From Saprospiraceae bacterium UBA7687 (lineage in GTDB: Bacteria > Bacteroidota > Bacteroidia > Chitinophagales > Saprospiraceae), in NCBI GenBank assembly GCA_002482845.1, contig DLGT01000140.1:37577-101576 (forward strand): a stretch of 64,000 nucleotides of DNA. The letters are read 5' to 3'. A model generated the notes under the pieces. The model was not told the DNA's origin. It saw only the letters and a program-made list of their open reading frames with translations, and searched no databases. Below are positions 8,613-18,053 of this stretch, piece after piece; the stretch's first letter is position 1, and each line of letters begins with the position of its first letter. The position numbers and the translations under genes were made by a program.

Positions 8613-8917
8613 TGTTTAAATATTTTGAATGAAAAAATTATATATTTAGTGTGCATCACATCTGAATGTCTTTTCAAGAATAAAAAAAATACTCGTTTCT
8701 ATGGAATGTATAATCACTCAGCTTTGACTTTATCTAATACTTTATCATAGGTACATTTAGGTGTAAGCGTGTATATATCAAGTTTATTTGTAACTCTGTA
8801 TTGTATCTATTAAAAGGTTTTGATTCTGAATAATGAAATTTTATTCATAATGATTTTACTTGAATTTGGTGAATAAATTATCAAATTTTCGATTTATACT
8901 TATATAAGTACTTTTTA
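8613..8917. other. 305-base intergenic region before the YHYH operon
   Basis: It lies between the end of the TonB receptor gene and the start of the YHYH operon, both minus strand, and should hold the operon's promoter. No clear TAnnTTTG box was found on the minus strand. The stretch is very AT-rich, without repeats or an RNA gene that I can recognise. Confidence 0.4.
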
Positions 8918-11287
8918 CTAAAATTGTACTTTGTATACAACATTTGGAAACAGTCCTAACTGGTATGTGGTCCTGATACTTGAGGTTTGTTGGTCGTATT
9001 TCTGAGAAAAAACATTGTCATTATTAGTTACATTCTGTACATCAAGCGACAAAGTCTGTGACAATTTTCTTTTTTTGCTATTGAAGATAAAATTGAGCTT
9101 GACATCCATTCTTAAATAGTCGTCATAAAAACCAGAATAGGCTTCCGAATTTAAAACTTCTCTTCCAGATGTCTGAGATGCAGTAAGATCGATAGGAGTG
9201 TAAGCCCTACCACCAGCATTCGTCAGTTTAAAGTCTACACTGATTCTGTTTCTTTTGGTTTTCCCAATGCTCCATTCTTTTCCCGCTAAGATATTATATA
9301 CATACTGTCCATTAAATGCGGTGTTGCGCTCTACGCCATCGCTTCCAGTATATTTTGAGCTATAGAGTGACGAAGTGAAGAGACCGTAATAATCATTGCT
9401 AAAGAACTTTTCAATAGTAAGTTCGACCCCATAGTTTTGTCCTGTCCCCGCATTAGTCAATAAATCTTCCAATTCGGTTTTGAAACTGGCTCCCGTATTC
9501 AACATAGAATAGCTACTCGAAAAAGTATTGACAGGTACGTCAAATAAATATTGGTAGTACAATTCTGCTTTAATCCGCCAATCCTTAAAAGGATTTACAT
9601 CATATCCCACCACAAAATGATGACTTTTGGTAAAATCCAATGCTTTATTATTATATAATAAAGTACCATCCGCATTTTGAGTCTGAAGAAAATATACATT
9701 GATTGGTTGCATCTGAGCATGTAGTCCATAACCAAAGTTCAGACTTGATTTAGTATTCAAATCATATTTGAGAGCTAATCTTGGTTCTATGGCTTTGGAT
9801 GAATTTAAGAAAAAGTACTGCCCATGTAATCCCGCATTCAGTGTCCACCGATCATTAAAACTATACTTCAAGTGTGCAAATCCCTGTGTCAGACTAGTGT
9901 AGCTATCATAATCCCATATTTGTGTCCATTCATCACTGATGTTTCTTTTCGTTCTGTAATATAAGTTCAAACCAATGAATTCATTCTGCATACCTACCTT
10001 CAGAAAAGCTTTTGAATTAATTTTGGAATTGTAAGTAGTACCAATATTGTATCCAGTTTTAGCGACATTGCTTTCTTCTTGTTCATATGATGTCTCTGTT
10101 ACACGATCAGTAGCATAGTTGATTTGATCCGTTTTGCTGTAATTTACACCGATGATGGATGACAAATAAGATTTTTCTGTCAGCTGTTTGAAGTGATTCA
10201 CACCTACGATACCAATTTTACTCGCCAGATCATTGCCATCCTTACCACCGAAAAGTGAACCTGCATTATCGCCAGAAATATTGATATCGCTGGTTGCCAA
10301 TATACCAAAAGTGGTAAATCTGCCTAGCTTTGTATTGCCACTATTTACCTTGAAGGATAGATCCTGATAACTTGGTGTAGCGGTCGTGCCTATATCCACA
10401 CCTACCGCTTGTGCTACACCAGCAAGTGCGTATCTATAACCAACAAGATATGATGCATTATTTTTTTTGCTAATAGGGCCTTCAGTAGTCACTTCGAGAC
10501 CTGTGATGACGCCTGCTTGCACGGTAGTTTCTCTTTTTTGTGTATTCCCACTCCTAAATCCGAGATCAAACACACCCGACAAGGCATTCCCATACTCCGA
10601 AGGAAAAGCAGATGTGAAAAAATCAGAACTCTTTAATAGATTGGTATTCAAAGCACTGACTGCTCCACCTGTTGTTCCAACCGTAGCAAAATGGTTGGGA
10701 TTGGTGACATTCATGCCATCAATGCGCCACAAAACGCCTACAGGAGAATTACCTCGTATCACGATGTCATTACGAGAATCATCAGGCGCACTCACTCCAG
10801 CAAAGTTGGCTGCTAATCTTGCGGGATCGCCCCTGCCACCCGCATATCTATTGACTTCTTCCATAGAAAAAGTACGGGCACTGATCGTGGCTAGGTCATT
10901 GATGGTTTTATTTTTACTGTATGCCTTCACCACTACTTCGTCTAGTATCTTTAGGTCTTCTTCCATGGCTATATCCAGAATCACTTCTTTACCGGAAGTG
11001 ACTACCACATTAGGTATCATAACATTTTTGTAGCCAAGGTAAGTAACTTTAATTTCATATCTCTGCGGCGCAAGGTCAGTCAAAACATATTGGCCGTTTT
11101 CATCTGTCGCTGTACCTTTATTTTCTGATCCATTTATAATCTGAATAGAAGCACCAATAAGTGCTGATTGTGAGAGTTTATCTACAACCAGACCCCGAAT
11201 ATTTTGTAAATTGTTTTGTGCTAAAAGTAGTAGTGGTGAGAAACATAAAAGAAAAATAGCTGATAGTATAAACTGTTTACCTTGCAT
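8918..11287 (-). CDS. TonB-dependent outer-membrane receptor with carboxypeptidase-like N-domain
   Basis: The protein has 789 residues from the ATG at 11287, which places a normal signal peptide (MQGKQFILSAIFLLC, ending LLLAQ) at the front; the longer frame to 11332 adds an unlikely leader. After the signal come a CarboxypepD_reg-like beta-sandwich (IRGLVVDKLSQSALIGASIQI), a plug domain (NDIVIRGNSPVGVLWRIDG) and a long beta-barrel ending in a phenylalanine (VVYKVQF). It imports an unknown substrate using TonB energy. Lack of a SusD partner argues against polysaccharide uptake. The following gene on the strand is the YHYH lipoprotein, which may help with substrate capture. Confidence 0.9.
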   Translation of the reverse strand: MQGKQFILSAIFLLCFSPLLLLAQNNLQNIRGLVVDKLSQSALIGASIQIINGSENKGTATDENGQYVLTDLAPQRYEIKVTYLGYKNVMIPNVVVTSGKEVILDIAMEEDLKILDEVVVKAYSKNKTINDLATISARTFSMEEVNRYAGGRGDPARLAANFAGVSAPDDSRNDIVIRGNSPVGVLWRIDGMNVTNPNHFATVGTTGGAVSALNTNLLKSSDFFTSAFPSEYGNALSGVFDLGFRSGNTQKRETTVQAGVITGLEVTTEGPISKKNNASYLVGYRYALAGVAQAVGVDIGTTATPSYQDLSFKVNSGNTKLGRFTTFGILATSDINISGDNAGSLFGGKDGNDLASKIGIVGVNHFKQLTEKSYLSSIIGVNYSKTDQINYATDRVTETSYEQEESNVAKTGYNIGTTYNSKINSKAFLKVGMQNEFIGLNLYYRTKRNISDEWTQIWDYDSYTSLTQGFAHLKYSFNDRWTLNAGLHGQYFFLNSSKAIEPRLALKYDLNTKSSLNFGYGLHAQMQPINVYFLQTQNADGTLLYNNKALDFTKSHHFVVGYDVNPFKDWRIKAELYYQYLFDVPVNTFSSSYSMLNTGASFKTELEDLLTNAGTGQNYGVELTIEKFFSNDYYGLFTSSLYSSKYTGSDGVERNTAFNGQYVYNILAGKEWSIGKTKRNRISVDFKLTNAGGRAYTPIDLTASQTSGREVLNSEAYSGFYDDYLRMDVKLNFIFNSKKRKLSQTLSLDVQNVTNNDNVFSQKYDQQTSSIRTTYQLGLFPNVVYKVQF

Positions 11288-11691
11288 TGTTTTGATTATA
11301 TTGATCGCGAAAGTAACATGGTAGTCATCCATTCAAATGTAAGCAATTGGTTGAGTTGTTAAAAATTCAAGTTGAGTTGTAGAAATAAATATTTTTTGCA
11401 ATGGTGGTCTTTGATTTTGATCTTTATAAAGATAAGAAATCAATCCTTTTGATCTTTGAGGGAATCGTATAGATCTATTAAGTAATTTTATAATTGGTTC
11501 AACTCGTTTATGATAACAATCATAGTTAAGAAATCTATAAAAAGTTGTTCGTAATTATGCGAAGCAATATATTGTTCGTACATTTGCGAATAATTAATTT
11601 TAGAACTTTAATAGATGACACTTTTAAGCTTGTCTAAAGGTTCATTCCAGTTTCAGTTTTACAGCGAATGTATATTTAAAGTAGTTTTTGT
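11288..11691. other. 404-base divergent promoter region
   Basis: This lies between two divergent TonB receptor genes and holds two TTCG-N8-CGAA palindromes (listed separately) closer to the plus-strand gene. The minus-strand half shows no recognised box. No RNA gene or open frame was recognised. Confidence 0.5.
11548..11590 (+). promoter_or_regulatory. Paired imperfect palindromes overlapping a TAnnTTTG box (candidate ArsR-type operator)
   Basis: TTCGTAATTATGCGAA (11548-11563) and TTCGTACATTTGCGAA (11575-11590) share TTCGYA...TRCGAA symmetry and begin 27 bases apart. The second contains TACATTTG, a match to the Bacteroidota -7 box, so a bound repressor would block the promoter for the receptor-ArsM genes about 100 bases on. 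ArsR/SmtB-family repressors use operators of this general shape. No arsR gene lies in the window, so the binding protein is inferred. Confidence 0.5.
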
Positions 11692-13914
11692 ATGAAGTTT
11701 CGTCTTACCATAGCATTTGGTTTATTTCTAATTACTCACATGGCATTTGGCCAGTTCATTACAGGTGTAGTGACAGATATCATGGGAAAACCATTAGTAG
11801 GTGCGAACATTTCTTGGGAAGGTACTGAAAAGGGTACTGTGACAGATGCCAAAGGAACATTCTCTATCACCGACATTCCCGATAGTATTCGTATTCTGAA
11901 GATATCTTATATTGGATTTATGACGGAGAAACTAAATGTACAAGCAATCAAGCATTGGAGAATTCAGCTCATGGAAGACGCCACTTTAGATGAGGTTAAT
12001 ATCACTGCCAAAGGTTCTGCGACTAGATTTGCAGATGATGTAGCCAAGGTAGAAGTACTTGGTGTTCGTGAGATCCAACGTGCTGCTTGTTGTAGTCTAG
12101 CAGGATGTTTTTCTACCAATAGCAATGTAGATGCCAATGTTACCAATGTCGTTACGGATGCCAAAGAATTGCGGATTTTGGGTTTGTCAGGAGTCTACAA
12201 CCAAGTACTTGTGGATGGAATGCCTTTGATACAAGGATTGGCTTATCCTTATGGGCCAGGTAGTTTTCCAGGTACGATGATCGAAAAAATATTTGTTACC
12301 AAAGGAGCTAATTCTGTCCTTCAAGGTTTCGAAAGTATTAGCGGACAGATCAATATGGAATTTCATAAAGCTGAAACTGCACCAAAATTATTCCTAAATG
12401 TATTCGGAAATTCATTCGGAGAGACGCAATACAATGCCAATTATATGGTCAAAAAAGCAGGATGGAGCAATCTGACTGTGGGGCATTTGACCTTACCCGC
12501 TAGGATTATTGATAGAGACAAAGACGGATTTAGAGATATCGTTCAGACCAACCGAGTTTCTTTTTACAATAGATGGTCTTATGACAATCCCGAAAAACCG
12601 AAATGGCGCACCGTCATCGCCGCTAGATATTTGAATGAAAATCGTGAAGGTGGACTCACTAATTTTGATCGAAACATACACCTTGGTACTTCGACCGTTT
12701 ATGGTCAGAATGTACGTATCAATCATGGCGAATTGTACACCAAAACCAATTACATCTTGAATGACAAAGCTTCTTTGATATTGCTGAATAGCGCATTTGC
12801 TCAACATCAAGACAGCTATTTTGGTGTCAAAAAGTACGAAGGCAAGCAGTTTAATTTGACATCAAGTCTCTATATTGATTATTATTATGGTACACAAAAC
12901 CACAATCTCAAAATAGGTATTAGTCATCGACATAATAAATTACAGGAAGATGTTAGTTTTGTAGAACAATTGCCATTGTTAGATTATGCAGGTAGATACT
13001 TGACAAATTATGACATACCAGGTGTCTTTGTGGAAAACAAATGGACGGTATCTAAATTTACATTTTTGACAGGATTGCGTATGGATCACTTCGGCAGTTT
13101 TGGTTGGAAAGTAACACCTAGATTACTAGTAAGGGCTGATTTATCTCCCGCTACAGACATTAGATTTTCAATAGGAAAAGGATATAGAATAGCTCATGTT
13201 TTTGCAGAAAACGCCAACCTGCTAGCGAGCAACAGAATACTCAGATTATCCAATGAACTTGCACCAGAAGAAGCCATCAATACAGGACTGAATTTTGTAC
13301 AAACTTTTCACATAAAAGAGATCAATATTACCTTGTCGGGAGACGCTTATTTGACCTATTTTCAAAACCAAATCTTCCCTGATTTTGACAAAGAAGTTAA
13401 TACTGCTATCGTGGATAATTTCTTTGGGCAAAGTGTATCCAAGAGTTTTCAGTTGGAGAATAAGTGGATATTCTCGCCACAATTTGATGCAAAAGTAGCT
13501 TATAATTACCTAGAAGTATATCGTGAAGTAGAAGGCATTAAACAAGATTTACCTTTTGTACCTACCCACAAATGGAGCGCTAACACTTCTTATTCTGTTC
13601 CAAATGATGAGTGGCAATTTGACTTAACTTATAGATGGATAGGCAGTAAAAAAATACCTTCCACGTTCAATTATCCTATCCAGTATCAAGTCCCCGATGC
13701 CTCTGAGCCTTATCAGCAACTTGACTTTCAGATCACACGTAGATGGAAAGACGTACAAATTTATGGTGGTATTGAGAATATCTTTGATTTCAGGCAAGAA
13801 TTTCCCATTTTAGGATATGATCAGCCTTTCGGCCAATATTTTGATCCCGCTTTCAATTGGGGTCCAATAAAGGGTAGGGAGTTTTATCTTGGTGTTCGGT
13901 ATAGCATCAAATAA
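11692..13914 (+). CDS. TonB-dependent receptor with Cys-Cys motif, linked to ArsM
   Basis: The protein has 740 residues: a signal peptide (1-20, ending AFGQ), a carboxypeptidase-regulatory-like domain (about 22-95, GVVTDIMGKPLVGANI), a plug domain (about 105-225, including RILGLSGVYNQVLVDGMPL) and a barrel to the end (GVRYSIK). A vicinal cysteine motif lies at the plug's front: C133, C134 and C139 in AACCSLAGCF. Cysteines are rare in such receptors, and a CC-x4-C cluster could bind a soft metal or metalloid. The arsenite methyltransferase-like gene follows 110 bases on, on the same strand. Uptake of a metal or metalloid compound is inference; no substrate is shown. Confidence 0.88.
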   Translation: MKFRLTIAFGLFLITHMAFGQFITGVVTDIMGKPLVGANISWEGTEKGTVTDAKGTFSITDIPDSIRILKISYIGFMTEKLNVQAIKHWRIQLMEDATLDEVNITAKGSATRFADDVAKVEVLGVREIQRAACCSLAGCFSTNSNVDANVTNVVTDAKELRILGLSGVYNQVLVDGMPLIQGLAYPYGPGSFPGTMIEKIFVTKGANSVLQGFESISGQINMEFHKAETAPKLFLNVFGNSFGETQYNANYMVKKAGWSNLTVGHLTLPARIIDRDKDGFRDIVQTNRVSFYNRWSYDNPEKPKWRTVIAARYLNENREGGLTNFDRNIHLGTSTVYGQNVRINHGELYTKTNYILNDKASLILLNSAFAQHQDSYFGVKKYEGKQFNLTSSLYIDYYYGTQNHNLKIGISHRHNKLQEDVSFVEQLPLLDYAGRYLTNYDIPGVFVENKWTVSKFTFLTGLRMDHFGSFGWKVTPRLLVRADLSPATDIRFSIGKGYRIAHVFAENANLLASNRILRLSNELAPEEAINTGLNFVQTFHIKEINITLSGDAYLTYFQNQIFPDFDKEVNTAIVDNFFGQSVSKSFQLENKWIFSPQFDAKVAYNYLEVYREVEGIKQDLPFVPTHKWSANTSYSVPNDEWQFDLTYRWIGSKKIPSTFNYPIQYQVPDASEPYQQLDFQITRRWKDVQIYGGIENIFDFRQEFPILGYDQPFGQYFDPAFNWGPIKGREFYLGVRYSIK

Positions 13915-13943
13915 ACTTTTTATCTTATACACCTAATCGTTAG

Positions 13944-13995
13944 ACCTTAAACCTTAAACACTTACACTTTAAACACTTACACCTTAAACATTAAT
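13944..13995. repeat. Three 15-bp tandem repeats
   Basis: Units at 13951-13965, 13966-13980 and 13981-13995 are variants of ACCTTAAACACTTAC, preceded by a truncated ACCTTAA at 13944. They sit between the Cys-motif receptor and ArsM. They are probably replication-slippage repeats; a regulatory role is not excluded. Confidence 0.7.
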
Positions 13996-14024
13996 AATTA
14001 GAAACCCTAAAAAAAAATATTAAC

Positions 14025-14870
14025 ATGCAAACAGATAATGAAATCAAAGAAATGGTAAGGCAAAAATACAGTGAAATAGCCTTACAAGACAAAGAAACCA
14101 ATGCTTCCTCATGTTGTGGTGCAGGTGGTTGTAGTACAGAAGTGTACAACATCATGAGTGAAGACTATGTCGAACTAGAAGGTTATGCCAAAGATGCAGA
14201 TTTAGGTCTTGGTTGTGGTCTTCCCACTGTTTTTGCCAAGATAAAAGAAGGAGACACTGTTATTGACTTAGGAAGTGGAGCAGGAAATGACTGCTTTATA
14301 GCAAGAGCAGAGACAGGTCCATCAGGCAAAGTGATTGGCATTGATTTTACACCAGCCATGATCGATAAAGCAAGGGAGAATGCTGACAAAATGGGCTATA
14401 ATAACGTAGAATTTCGTCAAGGAGACATCGAGAAGATGCCAATCGGTGGCAATATGGCTGATGTTGTCGTTAGCAATTGTGTGCTGAATTTGGTACCGAA
14501 CAAAAAAGCTGTTTTTGCTGAAATCTTTAGAGTATTGAAGCCAGGTGGACATTTTAGTATTTCTGATATTGTACTCACAGGTAATCTTCCTGAAAAACTC
14601 CAATCAGCAGCTGAAATGTACGCAGGATGTGTAGCAGGAGCTATCCATATGGATGAATACTTGAGTTACATACACGAAGTTGGTTTTCAGAATATTACCG
14701 TACAAAAGAATAAACCTATCATCATTCCTGAAGATATTTTATCAGGTTATTTGACAGAAGAAGAAGTGAAAGAATATCTTGACACAGAGACATCAATCAG
14801 AAGCATCACGGTATATGCAGAGAAAATGGAGAAACCATCATCATGTACACCAGGTGGTGGATGTTGCTAA
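14025..14870 (+). CDS. arsM: Arsenite methyltransferase (ArsM-like, SAM-dependent)
   Basis: The protein has 281 residues with a Rossmann methyltransferase fold and SAM motif VIDLGSGAGNDC (79-90). Cysteines match the ArsM scheme: C64 (GLGCGLP), C152 (SNCVLNL) and C202 (YAGCVAGA). The 50-residue spacing of the last two equals that of the catalytic pair in characterised algal ArsM. Extra cysteines at the N-terminus (CCGAGGC, 30-36) and a Gly-Cys-Cys tail (C274, C280, C281) are probable metalloid-binding ends. It converts As(III) to methylated species in the cytoplasm, for detoxification or production of toxic methylarsenite. Location after the paired palindromes supports metalloid control. No ArsR or arsenic efflux gene is nearby. 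Confidence 0.88.
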   Translation: MQTDNEIKEMVRQKYSEIALQDKETNASSCCGAGGCSTEVYNIMSEDYVELEGYAKDADLGLGCGLPTVFAKIKEGDTVIDLGSGAGNDCFIARAETGPSGKVIGIDFTPAMIDKARENADKMGYNNVEFRQGDIEKMPIGGNMADVVVSNCVLNLVPNKKAVFAEIFRVLKPGGHFSISDIVLTGNLPEKLQSAAEMYAGCVAGAIHMDEYLSYIHEVGFQNITVQKNKPIIIPEDILSGYLTEEEVKEYLDTETSIRSITVYAEKMEKPSSCTPGGGCC

Positions 14871-15057
14871 AATGCAATGATGGAAGAAATATTATCCTTA
14901 AATCTTTTTAGGTTTTTGGATAATATTTTTAAAATATCAATTATACCAATTACATATGCCTAATAAAACTTATAAAATATATAGCCATCTCCCAACGTTT
15001 ATTTTATGAATAGCCGTCTATACCATTAAATATATTCAAATAATAAAGAAATAAAAT

Positions 15058-15465
15058 ATGAGAAAGCGTTTTGTAAGCATTTATTTTTTCATTTCCTTAG
15101 TTTTAATGGTAGCTGGATGCAGCAAGGAAGATGATTGTTCCCAAAGTAATGATTTGAAAGGAGAATGGATTTGGGTGGAATCAGTTGGCGGTATAGGTGG
15201 ATGGACATTAACTCCAGAAAGTCAAAATGTCACTAAAAAACTTGTCATTGATGACGCGACCTTTAGCGAATTCGTAAATGATTCTCTTATTTTTAAGTCT
15301 ACCTATACCCTTGGAATTTCAGAAAAAGTGCTTATAGGTACGACAGAAAAAACATTTATTCAATTTGAAACAGGAAATCAAAAGGCCATACTTATAAATG
15401 GGGCAGATCTTGAACTTATTGATCAGTGTTATGATTGTTATTCGCATCGATATAGAAGGAAATAG
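15058..15465 (+). CDS. Small lipoprotein, lipocalin-like, unknown function
   Basis: The protein has 135 residues. The signal peptide ends in lipobox VAGCSK (Cys21), so it is a lipoprotein. After a short acidic linker it has LKGEWIWVES, the GxW start common in lipocalin-like small Bacteroidota lipoproteins, then beta-strand-like segments and a C-terminal CYDCY motif. No specific ligand can be named. It stands alone, 187 bases after arsM, and is closed by the strong hairpin at 15499. Confidence 0.7.
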   Translation: MRKRFVSIYFFISLVLMVAGCSKEDDCSQSNDLKGEWIWVESVGGIGGWTLTPESQNVTKKLVIDDATFSEFVNDSLIFKSTYTLGISEKVLIGTTEKTFIQFETGNQKAILINGADLELIDQCYDCYSHRYRRK

Positions 15466-15498
15466 CAATTGTATTTCACAGTATTTATAGGTAGGAAT

Positions 15499-15540
15499 AA
15501 AAAATGCCAAGCAGAATCTTGATTTTGCTTGGCATTTTTT
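15499..15540. terminator. Bidirectional terminator between convergent lipoprotein genes
   Basis: Fifteen-base perfect arms (15499-15513 and 15526-15540, core ATGCCAAGCA / TGCTTGGCAT) with an A tract on the left and a T tract on the right. The position between convergent genes suits termination in both directions. Confidence 0.85.
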
Positions 15541-15558
15541 TATAAAATGAATATTTTA

Positions 15559-16062
15559 TTAAAACTGATGTGTAATATTTAGAGTGGTTTTCCCACCTAA
15601 TACATCTGTTGCATCGACATCGATGGTATACTTCTTTGTGCCAACTTCAGTAATTTTAACACTACCGGATGCTAGTTCAACTGAACTTTGAGATACAGGT
15701 GACAATTTTTGAGTAATTATATCTCCATAGGCAATATTTTCATCTAAACTAAAGAAATCTTTAATTGGATAAGTTCCACCAAGTTTACCACCATCTTCCA
15801 ATGATACAGTAAAACTAATAATTTTTTGCTCGTTACAATCGTCAGATACACTAGCCAACTGAAATAAATACGTATTGCTTGTTACAATAAATTGTGCTAT
15901 AGATAATCTTTGTTTTGCACCATTTACTGTCATTTCTCCGCTTAAGACAGGAAAATTGGTACATGCTTTACTTGTGTCTTCATCGTCCTTAGAACAGCTT
16001 GAATTAAAGCCAACGAATAAAGTTACCATCAAAAGAATAGAAAATAATGAATGATTTTTCAT
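15559..16062 (-). CDS. Small lipoprotein, unknown function
   Basis: The protein has 167 residues with lipobox NSSCSK (Cys23) followed by an acidic DDEDTSK linker. The rest is beta-rich (SGEMTVNGAKQRLSIAQF, then repeated short strands) without a family I recognise. Two cysteines (in SKACTNF and DDCNEQ) might pair. It is a single-gene unit convergent with the previous lipoprotein. Confidence 0.65.
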   Translation of the reverse strand: MKNHSLFSILLMVTLFVGFNSSCSKDDEDTSKACTNFPVLSGEMTVNGAKQRLSIAQFIVTSNTYLFQLASVSDDCNEQKIISFTVSLEDGGKLGGTYPIKDFFSLDENIAYGDIITQKLSPVSQSSVELASGSVKITEVGTKKYTIDVDATDVLGGKTTLNITHQF

Positions 16063-16518
16063 GAAATTTTAATTTGTATGTTATGTAATATTAATACGAC
16101 ACAAAGGTAGTTTTATTATTAATATTCTATAGAATAAATGAAAATATATTGTGTGAATTTGTTTTAGATTGATAATACTTTCTCTTATGTGGAAATATAA
16201 TTTCCCAAATAAATGGTAAAATTGGTTCCATATTTACTATTGAAAATCGCAATTTTGGAAAGTTTATAAAACTTTTTTTATTTTGTTTATGATATGAATA
16301 GAGTATTTCATCATTGTTATTAGCTGGCACGGATATAATTAAAGTAATGATATTGTCCATTTTATTATGACAATTTCATAACAATTGTGGTGAACAATAT
16401 ACTTTCATAGGCTGTTTGAAGGCCAATTTTGTGATGGGTAAGTATCCTTATTTTAGCTTAATTTGTCTCTCACAAAATTTATATTCGCACCTAATTAATA
16501 ATCGTTTAATCAATAAAT
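16063..16518. other. 456-base divergent intergenic region
   Basis: It separates the minus-strand lipoprotein from the DUF3050 gene and must contain promoters for both. A near-consensus TATATTCG at 16480-16487 is a weak -7 candidate for the plus side. A 77-codon minus-strand frame here is judged spurious. Nothing else was recognised. Confidence 0.4.
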
Positions 16519-17301
16519 ATGACCTTCCAAATAGAAAGGATAAAAATTAATATAGAGCCATTAAGACAAGAAATTATAAACCATAAAGTCTATGCAGCCA
16601 TAAAGGATGTAGAAGATTTAAAGATATTTATGAAATTTCACGTTTATGCTGTTTGGGATTTTATGTCCTTACTTAAGGCATTGCAAAATAATTTAACTTG
16701 TACCAGTATACCATGGTTTCCCAAAGGATCAGCAGACACAAGGTATTTGATCAATGAAATTGTAGTAGGTGAAGAATCAGATGTTGACTTAGAAGGTAAT
16801 AGGAAAAGTCATTTTGAATTATATCTCGATGCAATGCAACAATGTGGTGCGGATACGGCACAAATCCAAAAATTTATTAAAGTACTCAAAGAAACGAATG
16901 ACTTGGACACTTCTTTTAAGTATGCGGAAACGCCTGTAGAAGCTCAAAATTTTGTGAATTTCACCTTTGATATTATAAATAGTCAAAAAGATTATTTGCA
17001 ATCAGCTATTTTTACTTTTGGAAGAGAAGATTTGATTCCAGGTATGTTTATTTCGATTGTCAATGACATCCACCAAAATTTTCCTGAAAGTATTTCTATC
17101 TTTAAATATTATCTCGACAGACATATCGAAGTAGATGGTGATCACCATAGCCACCTAGCGTTGCAAATGACTGAAAACTTATGCGCTCAAAATGATGATT
17201 ATTGGCAAGAAGCCGAACTCGCGACCATAGATTCCTTAAAAAAGCGTCTAGATTTGTGGAATGGTGCTTATAACGAAATAAATCTTAGAAGGCATAGCTA
17301 A
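16519..17301 (+). CDS. DUF3050 protein (haem-oxygenase-like fold)
   Basis: The protein has 260 residues, mostly helical. Signature stretches match DUF3050: LKIFMKFHVYAVWDFMSLLK (about 38-57), TSIPWFPKG, and a C-terminal DGDHHSHLALQM. The conserved His and acidic residues (H44 region, SHFELYLDAM, DHHSH) are placed as in di-metal or haem-oxygenase-like enzymes of this superfamily, so an oxidase or oxygenase role is plausible but unproven. It is cytoplasmic (no signal peptide) and monocistronic by spacing. Confidence 0.85.
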   Translation: MTFQIERIKINIEPLRQEIINHKVYAAIKDVEDLKIFMKFHVYAVWDFMSLLKALQNNLTCTSIPWFPKGSADTRYLINEIVVGEESDVDLEGNRKSHFELYLDAMQQCGADTAQIQKFIKVLKETNDLDTSFKYAETPVEAQNFVNFTFDIINSQKDYLQSAIFTFGREDLIPGMFISIVNDIHQNFPESISIFKYYLDRHIEVDGDHHSHLALQMTENLCAQNDDYWQEAELATIDSLKKRLDLWNGAYNEINLRRHS

Positions 17302-17410
17302 TTAAACATATTGCTTTATCATAAAAAGTAGTCTTCCTTAAATATTAAGGGTTGTTTCTAAATATTTCTAGCAAACTTGAAGGTTTACTATCTTTGCAAT
17401 GAAATTTAAG

Positions 17411-17443
17411 TTGTAGGGTAGCTGTAAGTTATTTGTATCTTTG
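17411..17443 (+). promoter_or_regulatory. Candidate Bacteroidota promoter (TTG / TATCTTTG)
   Basis: TTG at 17411-17413 and TATCTTTG at 17436-17443, 22 bases apart, lie 23 bases before the ATG of the lipoprotein gene. A second TATCTTTG lies at 17389. The elements fit the TTG...TAnnTTTG consensus. Confidence 0.5.
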
Positions 17444-17466
17444 CCAAAATTTTAAACACAATCATT

Positions 17467-17946
17467 ATGAACAAACCATTTATTTTTCTCACAATCGTCT
17501 GTTTATCCTTAGCTTTTCTATCTTGTCAAAACCAAGCCAAAAAAGACAGTGGATCAGATAATCAAACAGAAGTTAAAGATACCACGGTTGTAGATAACGG
17601 TCCTTTATGTTTTTTATATGCAGAAAATAAAGATACTACTTATGTTTCACTTATGATCGATGGCACAAAAGTGATTGGAGAAATGACTTGGCAACCATAT
17701 GAGAAGGATGGCGCAATAGGAACGCTAAGTGGTACAAAGTTGGATTCTGGAGAATTAGAATTGATGTATGCTTATATGATAGAAGGTTCTAACCAAACAG
17801 AAACCAAAGTTATGAAAATAGAAGGTGATCGTCTATTAGTAAAAGTAGGTGAATTGTTGGACCCGAATAATGATGGAAATCTAGTTTACAAAGATGTTGC
17901 TCAGGCTAGTTATACTGAAATATTGCAAAAGGTAGCTTGTAAATAA
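17467..17946 (+). CDS. Small lipoprotein, unknown function
   Basis: The protein has 159 residues with lipobox AFLSCQN (Cys20), then a Ser/Asp/Lys-rich linker (KKDSGSDNQTEVKD) and a domain starting CFLYAENKDTTYVSLMIDG that looks like eight or so beta strands. Similar small lipoproteins are common in Bacteroidota without assigned function. A good promoter lies directly upstream. Confidence 0.7.
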   Translation: MNKPFIFLTIVCLSLAFLSCQNQAKKDSGSDNQTEVKDTTVVDNGPLCFLYAENKDTTYVSLMIDGTKVIGEMTWQPYEKDGAIGTLSGTKLDSGELELMYAYMIEGSNQTETKVMKIEGDRLLVKVGELLDPNNDGNLVYKDVAQASYTEILQKVACK

Positions 17947-18053
17947 ATGCATTTTCGATTTTAAACTAAAAGACTGAAATTTTGGTTTAAGTTTTGAAAT
18001 ATTTGGACTTTGGTATCTGTATTTATTGATACAGTTTGTTTAGACTTGATGAT

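Noticed and set aside
16127..16360. 77-codon minus-strand frame in the divergent gap
   Set aside because: Low-complexity AT-rich translation without a recognisable signal, domain or start context. It would also occupy the promoter space of the lipoprotein or DUF3050 genes.
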